Shown here one piece after another: positions 1 through 7,853 of a DNA stretch of 64,000 nucleotides. Source of the DNA: Mesorhizobium sp. B2-8-5. GTDB lineage: Bacteria > Pseudomonadota > Alphaproteobacteria > Rhizobiales > Rhizobiaceae. The stretch covers positions 1,831,501 to 1,895,500 of the forward strand of contig NZ_CP083951.1 of NCBI RefSeq assembly GCF_006440675.2. Direction: 5' to 3'. The position numbers and the translations under genes are program-made. Within the stretch, counting starts at the first letter, position 1, and each line of letters opens with the position of its first letter. The notes under the pieces were generated by a model. That model was given only the letters and a program-made list of their open reading frames with translations, ran no database searches and was not told where the DNA came from.

Positions 1-530
1 CCATTCCGGCCGGCGAAAAAGGGCGCTCGGTGCTCGAGCTCACCTGGGCGCGGCCGACCGCGGAATTCAACGGCATCATCGGCGGCTATACCGGCAGGGG
101 CTTCAAGACGGTGATCGCGGCGGAAGCGTCGGCGAAAGTGTCGTTCCGGCTCGTTCACAAGCAGGATCCGAAGAAGATCCGCGCCGCCTTCCAGGCCTTT
201 GTGCGCGAGCGCATCCCCGGCGACTGCTCGGTAGAATTCCACCCGCATGGCGGCTCGCCGGCGATCCAGCTTTCCTATGACTCGCCGTTCCTGACCAAAG
301 CCAAGGACGCGCTGTCGGACGAGTGGGAGAGGCAGGCCGTGACCACCGGCGGCGGCGGCTCGATCCCGGTGGTGGGCGATTTCCAGACCTATCTCGGCAT
401 GGAATCGCTGCTGGTCGGCTTCGGCCTCGACGACGACCGCATCCACTCGCCGAACGAGAAATACGAGCTGACCTCCTTCCACAAGGGGCAGCGGTCCTGG
501 GCGCGAATCCTCGACGCGCTGACGCGTTGA
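1..530 (+). CDS. M20-family metallopeptidase, C-terminal part (5' end outside window)
   Basis: The reading frame is open from the left edge to the stop at 528-530, so only the last ~176 residues are visible. They fit the dimerisation-lid and C-terminal catalytic parts of M20 peptidases/amidohydrolases (ArgE/DapE/ACY1/CPG2 type), which hydrolyse peptide or acyl-amino-acid bonds with a two-metal centre. Visible signs are the glycine-rich GGGGSIPVVGDF segment and the later HSPNEKY segment, where the family places a metal-ligand His. The GTG at 30 is an internal codon, since the frame continues upstream with family-like sequence. The substrate cannot be told from this fragment. Next gene (RNase D) starts 121 bases downstream in the same direction. 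Confidence 0.85.
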   Translation, partial: IPAGEKGRSVLELTWARPTAEFNGIIGGYTGRGFKTVIAAEASAKVSFRLVHKQDPKKIRAAFQAFVRERIPGDCSVEFHPHGGSPAIQLSYDSPFLTKAKDALSDEWERQAVTTGGGGSIPVVGDFQTYLGMESLLVGFGLDDDRIHSPNEKYELTSFHKGQRSWARILDALTR

Positions 531-553
531 AATTCAACTTTCTGTTGATTTTT

Positions 554-645
554 CTCCGGATCGCGGCGAGGACGAATGACCAGCGCAACGCGCCGCCTGC
601 TGGCGCATCCCAGGCGATGCGCGGTATTGCGGCCGCGATCCGGAG
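554..645 (+). promoter_or_regulatory. 14-bp perfect inverted repeat that can mask the RNase D ribosome binding site
   Basis: CTCCGGATCGCGGC at 554-567 is the exact reverse complement of GCCGCGATCCGGAG at 632-645. The right arm ends with the GGAG Shine-Dalgarno core (642-645), six bases before the RNase D ATG at 652. In the transcript the two arms would form a long GC-rich stem closing a 64-base loop and burying the ribosome binding site. This suggests translational control of the exoribonuclease, perhaps by itself. The base pairing is seen directly; the regulatory role is inferred. Confidence 0.45.
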
Positions 646-651
646 AAGAGA

Positions 652-1272
652 ATGACTGATATCCGTTTCCACAAAAACGATCTGCCTGACCTGTCGCGCT
701 ACAATGTCGGGGCGGTGGCCATCGACACGGAAACTCTGGGGCTCAACCCGCATCGCGACCGGCTCTGCGTGGTGCAGATTTCGCCCGGCGACGGCAGCGC
801 CGACGTCATCCAGATCGCTCCAGGCCAGAAAGAGGCGCCGAACCTCGCCAGCCTGTTGAGAAACAACACAATCACCAAGCTGTTTCACTACGGCCGGTTC
901 GACATCGCCGTGCTCTACCACACCTTCGGTGTGATGGCCGAGCCGGTGTTCTGCACCAAGATCGCCTCGCGGCTCACCCGCACCTATACCGATCGTCACG
1001 GGCTGAAGGATCTCTGCAACGAACTGCTCGGCATCGGCCTTTCCAAGGCGCAGCAATCCTCCGACTGGGCGGCCGAAACGCTCTCGCCCGAACAGCTCGA
1101 ATATGCCGCCTCGGACGTGCTCTACCTGCACAGGCTGCATGAGGTGCTGGGCGCGCGCCTGGCGCGCGAAAACCGCACCAAGGAGGCGGACGCCTGCTTC
1201 CGTTTCCTGCCGACCCGCGCCAAGCTCGACCTTATGGGCTGGGCCGAGGAAGACATCTTCGCGCACAGCTGA
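652..1272 (+). CDS. rnd: ribonuclease D-type 3'-5' exoribonuclease (short form)
   Basis: Encodes 206 residues of a DEDD-family 3'-5' exonuclease expected to trim tRNA and other structured RNAs in the cytoplasm. Exo I is visible as IDTETLG (D25, E27), Exo II as FHYGRFDIAVL near residue 80, and Exo III as EYAASDVLYLHRL near 155, giving the Y-x3-D catalytic signature. The protein is much shorter than Escherichia coli RNase D (about 375 aa) because the C-terminal HRDC domains are missing, which is usual for the short alphaproteobacterial form. The ATG at 652 follows GGAGAAGAG at good spacing. The leader contains the inverted repeat at 554-645. It stands alone between the M20 peptidase and a small unknown gene. 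Confidence 0.9.
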   Translation: MTDIRFHKNDLPDLSRYNVGAVAIDTETLGLNPHRDRLCVVQISPGDGSADVIQIAPGQKEAPNLASLLRNNTITKLFHYGRFDIAVLYHTFGVMAEPVFCTKIASRLTRTYTDRHGLKDLCNELLGIGLSKAQQSSDWAAETLSPEQLEYAASDVLYLHRLHEVLGARLARENRTKEADACFRFLPTRAKLDLMGWAEEDIFAHS

Positions 1273-1354
1273 CGGAACCCGGCGCGTCCAGGGACGTTCA
1301 TGCCGGTCTACGGAGGGCCGGTTCGCGGCGGGGCCGGTTCATGGAGGGAGTGAC

Positions 1355-1552
1355 ATGGCAGAGCGCAAATCGATAGAAAGCGCGCCGAAGGACGGCTCGA
1401 AGGTCACCATCCTGTGGAAGGACGGCGACGGCGTCGTCAACGAATCCATCGGTCAGTATCGCGACGGCGGCTGGTGGGTCTACACCGACAGCGACACGCA
1501 AAAGAAGGTCGATCCGACGAGCTGGCGCCCAGCATCAAATGACGACGACTAG
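1355..1552 (+). CDS. small conserved-looking hypothetical protein (65 aa)
   Basis: I do not recognise a function. The 65-residue product is hydrophilic, with a run of aromatic residues in GGWWVYTDSD and an N-terminal ESAPKDGSKVTILWKDGDG stretch. This resembles the many small rhizobial proteins of the form 'IESAPKDGT.. ..W' that recur in phage and bacterial genomes, with no established role. The ATG at 1355 has GGAGGGAG ten bases upstream, and reading-frame statistics match neighbouring genes. There is no signal peptide or membrane segment. It is followed 51 bases later by another very small gene. Confidence 0.6.
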   Translation: MAERKSIESAPKDGSKVTILWKDGDGVVNESIGQYRDGGWWVYTDSDTQKKVDPTSWRPASNDDD

Positions 1553-1603
1553 TAGGCTGCGTGCAGGCTTCAAAGCGGGCCTCGACCGAAACAAGGGGAC
1601 GCA

Positions 1604-1750
1604 ATGAGGCAGAACACGCTCTATCTTATCATCGGGGCGCTGGTCGCGGTGGTCATCGCGCTCGGCATCTATGTCTATCGCGAGCAGACCAGGCCGAAAG
1701 GCGTCGAGCTCAAGATCGACGACAAGGGCATTTCGATCCAGCAGAATTGA
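1604..1750 (+). CDS. small single-pass membrane protein (48 aa)
   Basis: A 48-codon gene, ATG at 1604 and TGA at 1748-1750, preceded by AAGGGGACGCA. Residues 5-25 form one hydrophobic helix (LYLIIGALVAVVIALGIYVY), followed by the basic turn REQTRPKG and a short polar tail VELKIDDKGISIQQN. This suggests an inner-membrane protein with the tail on one side. Proteins of this design are common in Rhizobiales, but I know of no proven function. A strong hairpin begins one base after its stop codon and probably marks the end of the transcript. Confidence 0.65.
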   Translation: MRQNTLYLIIGALVAVVIALGIYVYREQTRPKGVELKIDDKGISIQQN

Positions 1751-1751
1751 C

Positions 1752-1785
1752 CACGGTGGCCAGCCGGAAGTGGCTGGCCACCGTG
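1752..1785 (+). terminator. strong 14-bp hairpin after the small membrane protein gene
   Basis: CACGGTGGCCAGCC (1752-1765) and GGCTGGCCACCGTG (1772-1785) pair perfectly around a GGAAGT loop. There is no T-run after it, so it is either an mRNA 3'-end stabiliser or a weak terminator. The acyltransferase start lies 16 bases downstream. Confidence 0.5.
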
Positions 1786-1801
1786 AGGGGCTAGACTGGC
1801 T

Positions 1802-3769
1802 TTGCGAGACGACATTGCGCCGGGGGGATTTCGGCCGGAGATACAGGGGCTGCGCGGGCTCGCCGTAGCCTTTGTGGTGATCTTTCATATCTGGCCGGCA
1901 GCACTTCCCGGCGGCTATGTCGGGGTCGACATCTTCTTCGTCATCTCCGGCTTCCTGATCACCGGCCTGCTTACGCGCATGGCTCTGAGCGATAGCGGTA
2001 TCTCGCTTGTCGGCTTCTATACGCGCCGGGTCAGGCGATTGCTGCCGGCGGCGATCGTCGCGCTCTTCGTCACGCTCGCGGGAACGCTGCTGTTCGTGTC
2101 GGACGCCTGGTGGGAAGAAACCGCCAGGCAGGTTATTGCAAGCGCGCTCTACGTGCAGAACTGGCGGCTTGCCGAGCAGGCCGTGGACTATCTCGGCGCC
2201 GAGGACGCCCCGAGCCCGGTGCAGCATTTCTGGTCGCTGTCGATCGAGGAGCAGTTCTACATCGTCTGGCCTGTGCTGATGATCGCTGCGCTTTGGTGGG
2301 CCAGGCGTCGCGGGCACTCGCCCGTGCAAACACTTACCTTCGTGCTCGGCGTGGTCCTGGCGGGCTCGCTCGCGGCTTCCGTCGCGCTCACCCGATCCGA
2401 TCCGGCATGGGCCTATTTCGTTACCCATACCCGGGTCTGGGAACTGGCGCTTGGCGGGCTGCTGGCGCTGACCCTGGACCGGTTCCAGCCGAAAGCGCGT
2501 GCCCGGGCGGGGATGGCTGTCGCCGGCATGCTGGCGATGCTTGCGTCGGCGATGCTGTTTACAAGGGCGACCGATTTTCCGGGCTTCAAGGCGCTGCTGC
2601 CGACGCTCGGCGCGGCTCTGATCATCGCGGCCGGCAGCGTACGCATGGGCCGCTTCCGCGGCCTGGACATCGCGGCGCTGCGCTATATCGGCGATCGCTC
2701 CTATTCGATCTATCTGTGGCATTGGCCGCTGATCATTTTCTATGCGGCGCAGTGCGGCGCGATCGACCTTCTCGATGGCGTTGGGCTGATCATCGCCACC
2801 TTGGTCGTTTCCGGTCTCTCCTACCGCTTCATCGAACAGCCCTATCGCCATTCGCGCTCGTCCCTGGCATGGCGGCCGCTGATCGACGGCACGGTGGCGG
2901 TGGGGTTGTGCGTGGCGGTGGCGGGCGGACTCGTCCATGCGATCGACCGGCAGCCCATCGATACCAGCCTGATCGGAACGCCGAATTATCCGGGGCCTGC
3001 GGCCTTGCTGGCGAACGCTGTCGTTCCCGCGGGCGTCAAGCCGCTGCCACCTTTGAGCAAGATCGGCAGCGATGTGCCGATCATATACAAAATGAAATGT
3101 CATCAGGAGCAGAAGGGCATCGACGCGACCGGTTGCCAGCTCGGGGACCCGACGGGGACAAGGACCATCGTCGTGATGGGCGATTCCCACGCGGCGCAAT
3201 GGGTGCCGGCAATCGACAAAATCGCCAAAGACAGAAAATGGAAGCTCGTCAGCTTCACCAAGGCGGCATGCCCGGTAACCCGGGTCACCATCCTTGACGA
3301 CGGCAAGCCGTATGAGCAATGTGCGCTGTGGCGGGAGAGGATTCTCTCCGAGATTGCGAAACTGAAACCCGATTTGGTGTTCACCAGCCAGAGCAACTAC
3401 ACCAGCGTTGCGCAGGACGCGATGATCGAGGGGCTGCGCAGCGTCTGGAGCGAGCTCAGCGGGCAGGGCGTGCGCGTCGTCGCCATCCGCAACACACCTT
3501 TCAGCTTGTTCGATCCGCGCAATTGCCTGGGGACCGATCCCGGCAAATGCGTCAATCCGCGCAGCGAGGTCGAACGGGAAAACATCTATGCGCTCGCCGC
3601 CCGGTCCGTACCGGGGGTGAGCGTGGTCGACATGAACGATGCGCTATGCGGCAAGGAGAGCTGCCCGGCGGTGGTCGGCAACATTGTCGTGCTGCGCGAC
3701 AACCATCATCTGACGGCAACCTACGCGTTGGCGCTGGCGCCCTATCTGGCCAAGGCAGCGGGACTTTGA
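1802..3769 (+). CDS. membrane O-acyltransferase with C-terminal SGNH domain (OafB/OatA-like)
   Basis: A 655-residue inner-membrane protein likely to acetylate or acylate a cell-surface glycan (LPS O-antigen, exopolysaccharide or similar). Residues 1 to about 370 are an acyltransferase-3 domain with about ten membrane helices, including PEIQGLRGLAVAFVVIFHIW (catalytic His), a GGYVGVDIFFVISGFL segment and FWSLSIEEQFYIVWP. After a short linker, residues about 415-655 form an SGNH hydrolase-like domain with VVMGDSHAAQW (nucleophile Ser block) and DNHHLTATYA (Asp-x2-His block). Such two-domain proteins pass an acyl group from the cytoplasm to a periplasmic acceptor. The likely start is TTG at 1802, 12 bases after a GAGGGG motif, so the start is less certain. 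The target polymer is unknown. Confidence 0.88.
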   Translation: MRDDIAPGGFRPEIQGLRGLAVAFVVIFHIWPAALPGGYVGVDIFFVISGFLITGLLTRMALSDSGISLVGFYTRRVRRLLPAAIVALFVTLAGTLLFVSDAWWEETARQVIASALYVQNWRLAEQAVDYLGAEDAPSPVQHFWSLSIEEQFYIVWPVLMIAALWWARRRGHSPVQTLTFVLGVVLAGSLAASVALTRSDPAWAYFVTHTRVWELALGGLLALTLDRFQPKARARAGMAVAGMLAMLASAMLFTRATDFPGFKALLPTLGAALIIAAGSVRMGRFRGLDIAALRYIGDRSYSIYLWHWPLIIFYAAQCGAIDLLDGVGLIIATLVVSGLSYRFIEQPYRHSRSSLAWRPLIDGTVAVGLCVAVAGGLVHAIDRQPIDTSLIGTPNYPGPAALLANAVVPAGVKPLPPLSKIGSDVPIIYKMKCHQEQKGIDATGCQLGDPTGTRTIVVMGDSHAAQWVPAIDKIAKDRKWKLVSFTKAACPVTRVTILDDGKPYEQCALWRERILSEIAKLKPDLVFTSQSNYTSVAQDAMIEGLRSVWSELSGQGVRVVAIRNTPFSLFDPRNCLGTDPGKCVNPRSEVERENIYALAARSVPGVSVVDMNDALCGKESCPAVVGNIVVLRDNHHLTATYALALAPYLAKAAGL

Positions 3770-3964
3770 GCAACCATCCACTCGTAATCATGCGGCGCCC
3801 CGCAATGGACCCGACTGCGAAAGATAGCGCGAGAGACCGTTGGATTTAGAAAATCGTAAGGGTTTTCAAAAGGCTGCATAAACCCTGCTTTAACCCGCCT
3901 TTAAACCGCCGCATCTAGTCTTCAACCCGAACGCCATCGGCACCGGGGCAGCAAGCAAGAGCGC

Positions 3965-6220
3965 ATGGCGAACCGCAGAGACAGTCGCATCGAACCGAGC
4001 TTCGAGGGATCGCCGCGCGCGAAATCCTCCGAAGGCTTTTCGGTCAGCGAGGAGGATCGTGTCGTGCCGGGCAGTCGTAAATCCGCTTCGAAGGGCAGGT
4101 CCGCCAAGGCGAAATCGCGCGGCCGTGGCCGCGACCGCAATCGGCGCGGGCTGCTCGGCATCGCCACGCGGCTTGTCTACTGGTGCTTCGTGCTCTGCAT
4201 ATGGGGCGGTATCGCGACGGCCGGCATCGTCGTCTATTACGGCGCCAAGATGCCGGCGGCGACGACGTGGTCGGTCCCGGACCGTGCGCCGAACATCAAG
4301 ATCGTCTCGGTCGATGGCGCGCTGATCGCCAATCGCGGTGCGTCGGGCGGCGAGGCCGTCGGCCTGCACGAAATGTCGCCCTATATCCCCGAGGCCGTGG
4401 TCGCCATCGAGGACCGGCGCTTCTATTCGCATTTCGGCATCGACCCGATCGGCCTGTCGCGCGCCATGGTCGCCAATCTGCTTGGCGGCCATTTCTCGCA
4501 GGGCGGCTCGACGCTGACGCAGCAGCTGGCCAAGAACCTGTTCCTGACACCCGACCGCACGCTGGAGCGCAAGGTCCAGGAAGTGCTGCTCGCGCTGTGG
4601 CTCGAGCACAAGCACAGCAAGGACCAGATCCTCGAAATGTACCTCAACCGGGTCTATTTCGGCTCGGGCGCCTATGGCGTCGAGGCGGCCTCGCGGCGCT
4701 ATTTCGGCAAGAGCGCGCGCGACGTGACGCTTTCGGAAGCCGCGTTGCTGGCGGGCCTGCTGAAGGCGCCGTCCAAGCTGTCACCGGCGCGCGACCCAAA
4801 GGCGGCCGAGGAGCGGGCGCAACTCGTGCTCGCGGCCATGCGCGAGACCGGCAAGATCAGCGACAAGGAATACAAGACGGCGTTGAGCGCGCCGGCGACG
4901 CGCGCGCCGTCCTACTGGACCGGCTCGGAAAACTATGTCGCCGATACGGTGATGGACGAACTCCCGGACCTCATCGGCGACGTGCGCGGCGACATCGTCA
5001 TCAACACCACGGTCGACCTCAACCTGCAGAAGCTTGCCGAACAGTCGATCCGCCGGCTGATCGACGAGAGCGGCAAGAAGTTGAACGTCACGCAAGGCGC
5101 GCTGGTGTCGATCGACGATTCCGGCGCGGTGCGCGCGATGGTCGGCGGCTACGATTATTCGACCAGCCAGTTCGACCGCGCCTCGGAAGCGCGCCGGCAG
5201 CCGGGCTCGGCCTTCAAGCCCTTCGTCTATATGGCGGCGCTGGAGGCCGGCCGCACGCCTGACAGCATCCGCAACGACGCGCCGATCAAGATCGGCAAAT
5301 GGACGCCGGACAATTACGGCGGCAAATATTACGGCAAGGTGACGCTGGCGACAGCTTTGGCCAAGTCGCTCAACTCGGTGGCGGCCCAGCTCACCATGGA
5401 GGTCGGCCCCGACGCCGTGGTGGAAGCCGCGCATCGCATGGGCATCCAGTCGGACCTGCAGGCCAACACCTCGATCGCGCTCGGTACCTCGGAGGTGACG
5501 CCGCTGGAACTGACCTCGGCCTATGTGCCTTTCGCTAACGGCGGCTACAAGCCGGACATCCACTTCATCCAGCGCATCACCACCGCCAACGGCAAGGTGC
5601 TCTACGAGAACAGCGGCGGCAGCGCGCCGCGCGTCATCAAGGCCGATATCGTCGGCATGATGAACTCGATGATGACGGGCACCGTCGAGGTCGGCACCGC
5701 CAAGAAGGCGGCGTTCAACTGGCCTTCGGCCGGCAAGACCGGCACCAGTCAGAACTCGCGCGATGCCTGGTTCGTCGGCTACACCGCCAATCTCACCACG
5801 GGCGTGTGGTTCGGCAATGACGACGGCAGCCCGATGAAGAAGGTCACCGGCGGCGCCCTGCCGGCGCAGGCCTGGCACGAATTCATGGTGGCCGCGCATG
5901 AAGGCGTGCCGGTCAGGCCGCTGCCCGGCACCTGGAAGTCGACGCCGTCCGATACGATCGTGCCGGACGAGATCCCATCGGCTGACGCCTCGCAGCCGCC
6001 AGCGCCGCCCGCGGCCGTCGGCCAGTCACAGCCGGTCGCTCCGGCGCCAGCGCCGGTACGTCAGGCGCGCCCGGCCCAGACCGTCGATGCGGACGGCTTC
6101 GACATGCCAAGCGACAGCGGATCGACCGCCTCGATCAAGCATCCGGTGCCGCCCGGCAATGTCGGCGGACCGACGAAGAAGCGGCAGACTTCGATCCTCG
6201 ATATCCTGGGCGGCGGTTGA
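3965..6220 (+). CDS. bifunctional class A penicillin-binding protein (PBP1A family)
   Basis: A 751-residue peptidoglycan synthase. The basic, Ser/Arg/Lys-rich cytoplasmic tail (1-62) is followed by one membrane anchor (about 66-92). The GT51 glycosyltransferase domain contains EDRRFYSHFGIDP with the catalytic Glu near residue 149, and the QGGSTLTQQLAKNLFL motif. The transpeptidase domain has SAFKPF (active-site Ser near 414), SLN, and GKTGTSQ near 592. The C-terminal ~100 residues are low-complexity, rich in Pro, Ala and Gln. It polymerises glycan strands from lipid II and cross-links the stem peptides in the periplasm. The long basic N-terminus is larger than in E. coli PBP1a. Whether it is the main cell-elongation PBP or a paralogue cannot be decided here. 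Confidence 0.93.
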   Translation: MANRRDSRIEPSFEGSPRAKSSEGFSVSEEDRVVPGSRKSASKGRSAKAKSRGRGRDRNRRGLLGIATRLVYWCFVLCIWGGIATAGIVVYYGAKMPAATTWSVPDRAPNIKIVSVDGALIANRGASGGEAVGLHEMSPYIPEAVVAIEDRRFYSHFGIDPIGLSRAMVANLLGGHFSQGGSTLTQQLAKNLFLTPDRTLERKVQEVLLALWLEHKHSKDQILEMYLNRVYFGSGAYGVEAASRRYFGKSARDVTLSEAALLAGLLKAPSKLSPARDPKAAEERAQLVLAAMRETGKISDKEYKTALSAPATRAPSYWTGSENYVADTVMDELPDLIGDVRGDIVINTTVDLNLQKLAEQSIRRLIDESGKKLNVTQGALVSIDDSGAVRAMVGGYDYSTSQFDRASEARRQPGSAFKPFVYMAALEAGRTPDSIRNDAPIKIGKWTPDNYGGKYYGKVTLATALAKSLNSVAAQLTMEVGPDAVVEAAHRMGIQSDLQANTSIALGTSEVTPLELTSAYVPFANGGYKPDIHFIQRITTANGKVLYENSGGSAPRVIKADIVGMMNSMMTGTVEVGTAKKAAFNWPSAGKTGTSQNSRDAWFVGYTANLTTGVWFGNDDGSPMKKVTGGALPAQAWHEFMVAAHEGVPVRPLPGTWKSTPSDTIVPDEIPSADASQPPAPPAAVGQSQPVAPAPAPVRQARPAQTVDADGFDMPSDSGSTASIKHPVPPGNVGGPTKKRQTSILDILGGG

Positions 6221-6285
6221 AGCGGCAACTCGCCCTCTCGTAATGGCAAGCGCCTTCGGCTACATGTCCGGCCGGAGATCAAGTC

Positions 6286-7035
6286 ATGGCCGAGACCGAC
6301 AGCAGAAAAACCATCGTGCTCACCGGCGCCAGCCGCGGCATCGGCCATGCGACCGTGAAGCGCTTTTCGCGCGAGGGCTGGCGCGTCATCACCTGCTCGC
6401 GCCAGGCTTTCGCCGAGGATTGCCCGTGGCCGGCCGGCCCCGAGGACCACATCAAGGTCGACCTCGCCGACCAGGAGGATGTCGGCATCGCCGTCTCGGA
6501 AATCCGCCACCGGCTGGAGGCGCATGGCGGACAGTTGCACGCGCTGGTCAACAATGCCGGCATCTCGCCGAAGCTGAAAGACGGCAGGCGCATGGATTCG
6601 ATAGAGACGCCGATGCATGTCTGGCGCGACGTGTTCCAGGTCAATTTCTTCGCGCCGATCATGCTGGCAAGGGGGCTGTTCAAGGAACTCGCCGCCGCCA
6701 AGGGCTCGATCGTCAACGTCACCTCGATCGCAGGCACCCGCGTGCATCCTTTCGCCGGCACGGCCTATGCCACATCGAAAGCGGCGCTCGGCTCGCTGAC
6801 GCGCGAGATGGCGCATGATTTCGGTCCGCACGGCATCCGCGTCAACGCGATCGCGCCGGGCGAGATCGACACCGCGATCCTTTCGCCCGGCACCGACAAG
6901 ATCGTCGAGACGATTCCGCTGAGAAGGCTTGGCGCCACCTCGGAAGTCGCCGACATCATCTTCTTCCTGTGCTCAGGCCAGGCGTCCTACGTCACCGGCT
7001 CGGAAATCCACATCAATGGCGGCCAGCACGTGTGA
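6286..7035 (+). CDS. short-chain dehydrogenase/reductase
   Basis: A 249-residue classical SDR. The N-terminal TGASRGIGHA forms the glycine-rich nucleotide-binding motif, NNAGIS the structural NAG motif, and YATSKAALG the catalytic Tyr-x3-Lys (about Y161, K165), with the Ser in the TSIAGTR region. The C-terminus ends in the common GSEIHINGGQHV pattern of SDRs close to FabG-type and sugar/polyol dehydrogenases. The start at 6286 has GGAGATCAAGTC upstream. The substrate is unknown. Its stop overlaps the GTG start of the next gene, so the two are probably translated together, although that neighbour has a different base composition. Confidence 0.88.
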   Translation: MAETDSRKTIVLTGASRGIGHATVKRFSREGWRVITCSRQAFAEDCPWPAGPEDHIKVDLADQEDVGIAVSEIRHRLEAHGGQLHALVNNAGISPKLKDGRRMDSIETPMHVWRDVFQVNFFAPIMLARGLFKELAAAKGSIVNVTSIAGTRVHPFAGTAYATSKAALGSLTREMAHDFGPHGIRVNAIAPGEIDTAILSPGTDKIVETIPLRRLGATSEVADIIFFLCSGQASYVTGSEIHINGGQHV

Positions 7036-7841
7036 GTCAGGGTTTCGAGCGTTACACAGAAACCAACATCGTTGGGTCGCTCGTCATCTATGAGTGGGCC
7101 GCAGAGCTCGATATACGCCGAGCGCGCGACATACTGGATAAGATCGCCGGAATTATCGGCTTAGCACCAGATATCGCAACCGTCGTTGGCGCGAAAACCA
7201 GCAAGGACTATCTCTTTCGCAACTTCGTAAAGCGCGATGTGCTCCGAAAGCAAGAATGGCAAGCGCTGAGTTATCTCTGGAAGAGGGGTGTCGATACACT
7301 CTCGGATTTTGCAATAGAAATTGCCTGCTCTCCCGAGAGTTTCCGATGCTTCGAAATCCATATCGACAAGGCGGCGGTCACGGATTTCAACGGTACATTC
7401 CAGAGGATCACCAGATTGGTTTGCGAGGAGTTGCAACCTGTTTACGGGATCGGTTTGTCGATGCCGTACTTTTGGGGGCCGAGGGCATTTGCGCGAGGGT
7501 CGGCATCTTCCCGTTTCGCTACCGTGGACAAGACGGTTTATGGCCCTCCACTTGAAATGAAAGAGCAGTCTTTCGCCTTCGGCCCAATTTTCCGAGCTGA
7601 AAGCGCTCGGCGGCAGTTGGACCAAAAAATTCGCGATCTGTTTCCCTTCAATCTGCTGTCAGAAGGCCACCTGAACCGCCAGATCGATGGCAAATACTTG
7701 GAAAACTGGATTGAAGAAAATTCATTTGGCGTCTTACGGAAGGTTTCGGCTGTAACATGGCAATGGAACGTTCCGTCGCCCGACGTTCAAAGTATCAGGA
7801 AGCGGCTGATAGAAGCCGATCTTACTGTTGTGAAGCGATAG
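7032..7841 (+). CDS. hypothetical protein of low GC content, translationally coupled to the SDR
   Basis: A 269-residue protein that I cannot assign. The GTG at 7032 overlaps the SDR stop codon by four bases. There is no signal peptide and no membrane helix; the composition is that of a soluble alpha/beta protein with aromatic-rich stretches such as SMPYFWGPRAFARG and AVTWQWNVPSPD. Base composition is clearly lower in GC and codon use is more relaxed than in flanking genes, suggesting later acquisition. It ends 12 bases before the convergent stop of the oxidoreductase gene. The length and GIG.SMPY pattern recall orphan immunity-type proteins from polymorphic toxin loci, but no toxin is adjacent and this idea is weak. 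Confidence 0.65.
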   Translation: MSQGFERYTETNIVGSLVIYEWAAELDIRRARDILDKIAGIIGLAPDIATVVGAKTSKDYLFRNFVKRDVLRKQEWQALSYLWKRGVDTLSDFAIEIACSPESFRCFEIHIDKAAVTDFNGTFQRITRLVCEELQPVYGIGLSMPYFWGPRAFARGSASSRFATVDKTVYGPPLEMKEQSFAFGPIFRAESARRQLDQKIRDLFPFNLLSEGHLNRQIDGKYLENWIEENSFGVLRKVSAVTWQWNVPSPDVQSIRKRLIEADLTVVKR

Positions 7842-7853
7842 ACCGCAGTCGGC

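Noticed and set aside
1535..3319. 594-codon open frame on the minus strand
   Set aside because: Antisense to the acyltransferase gene, composition rich in Arg/Asp/His with no domain pattern; a shadow of high-GC codon use.
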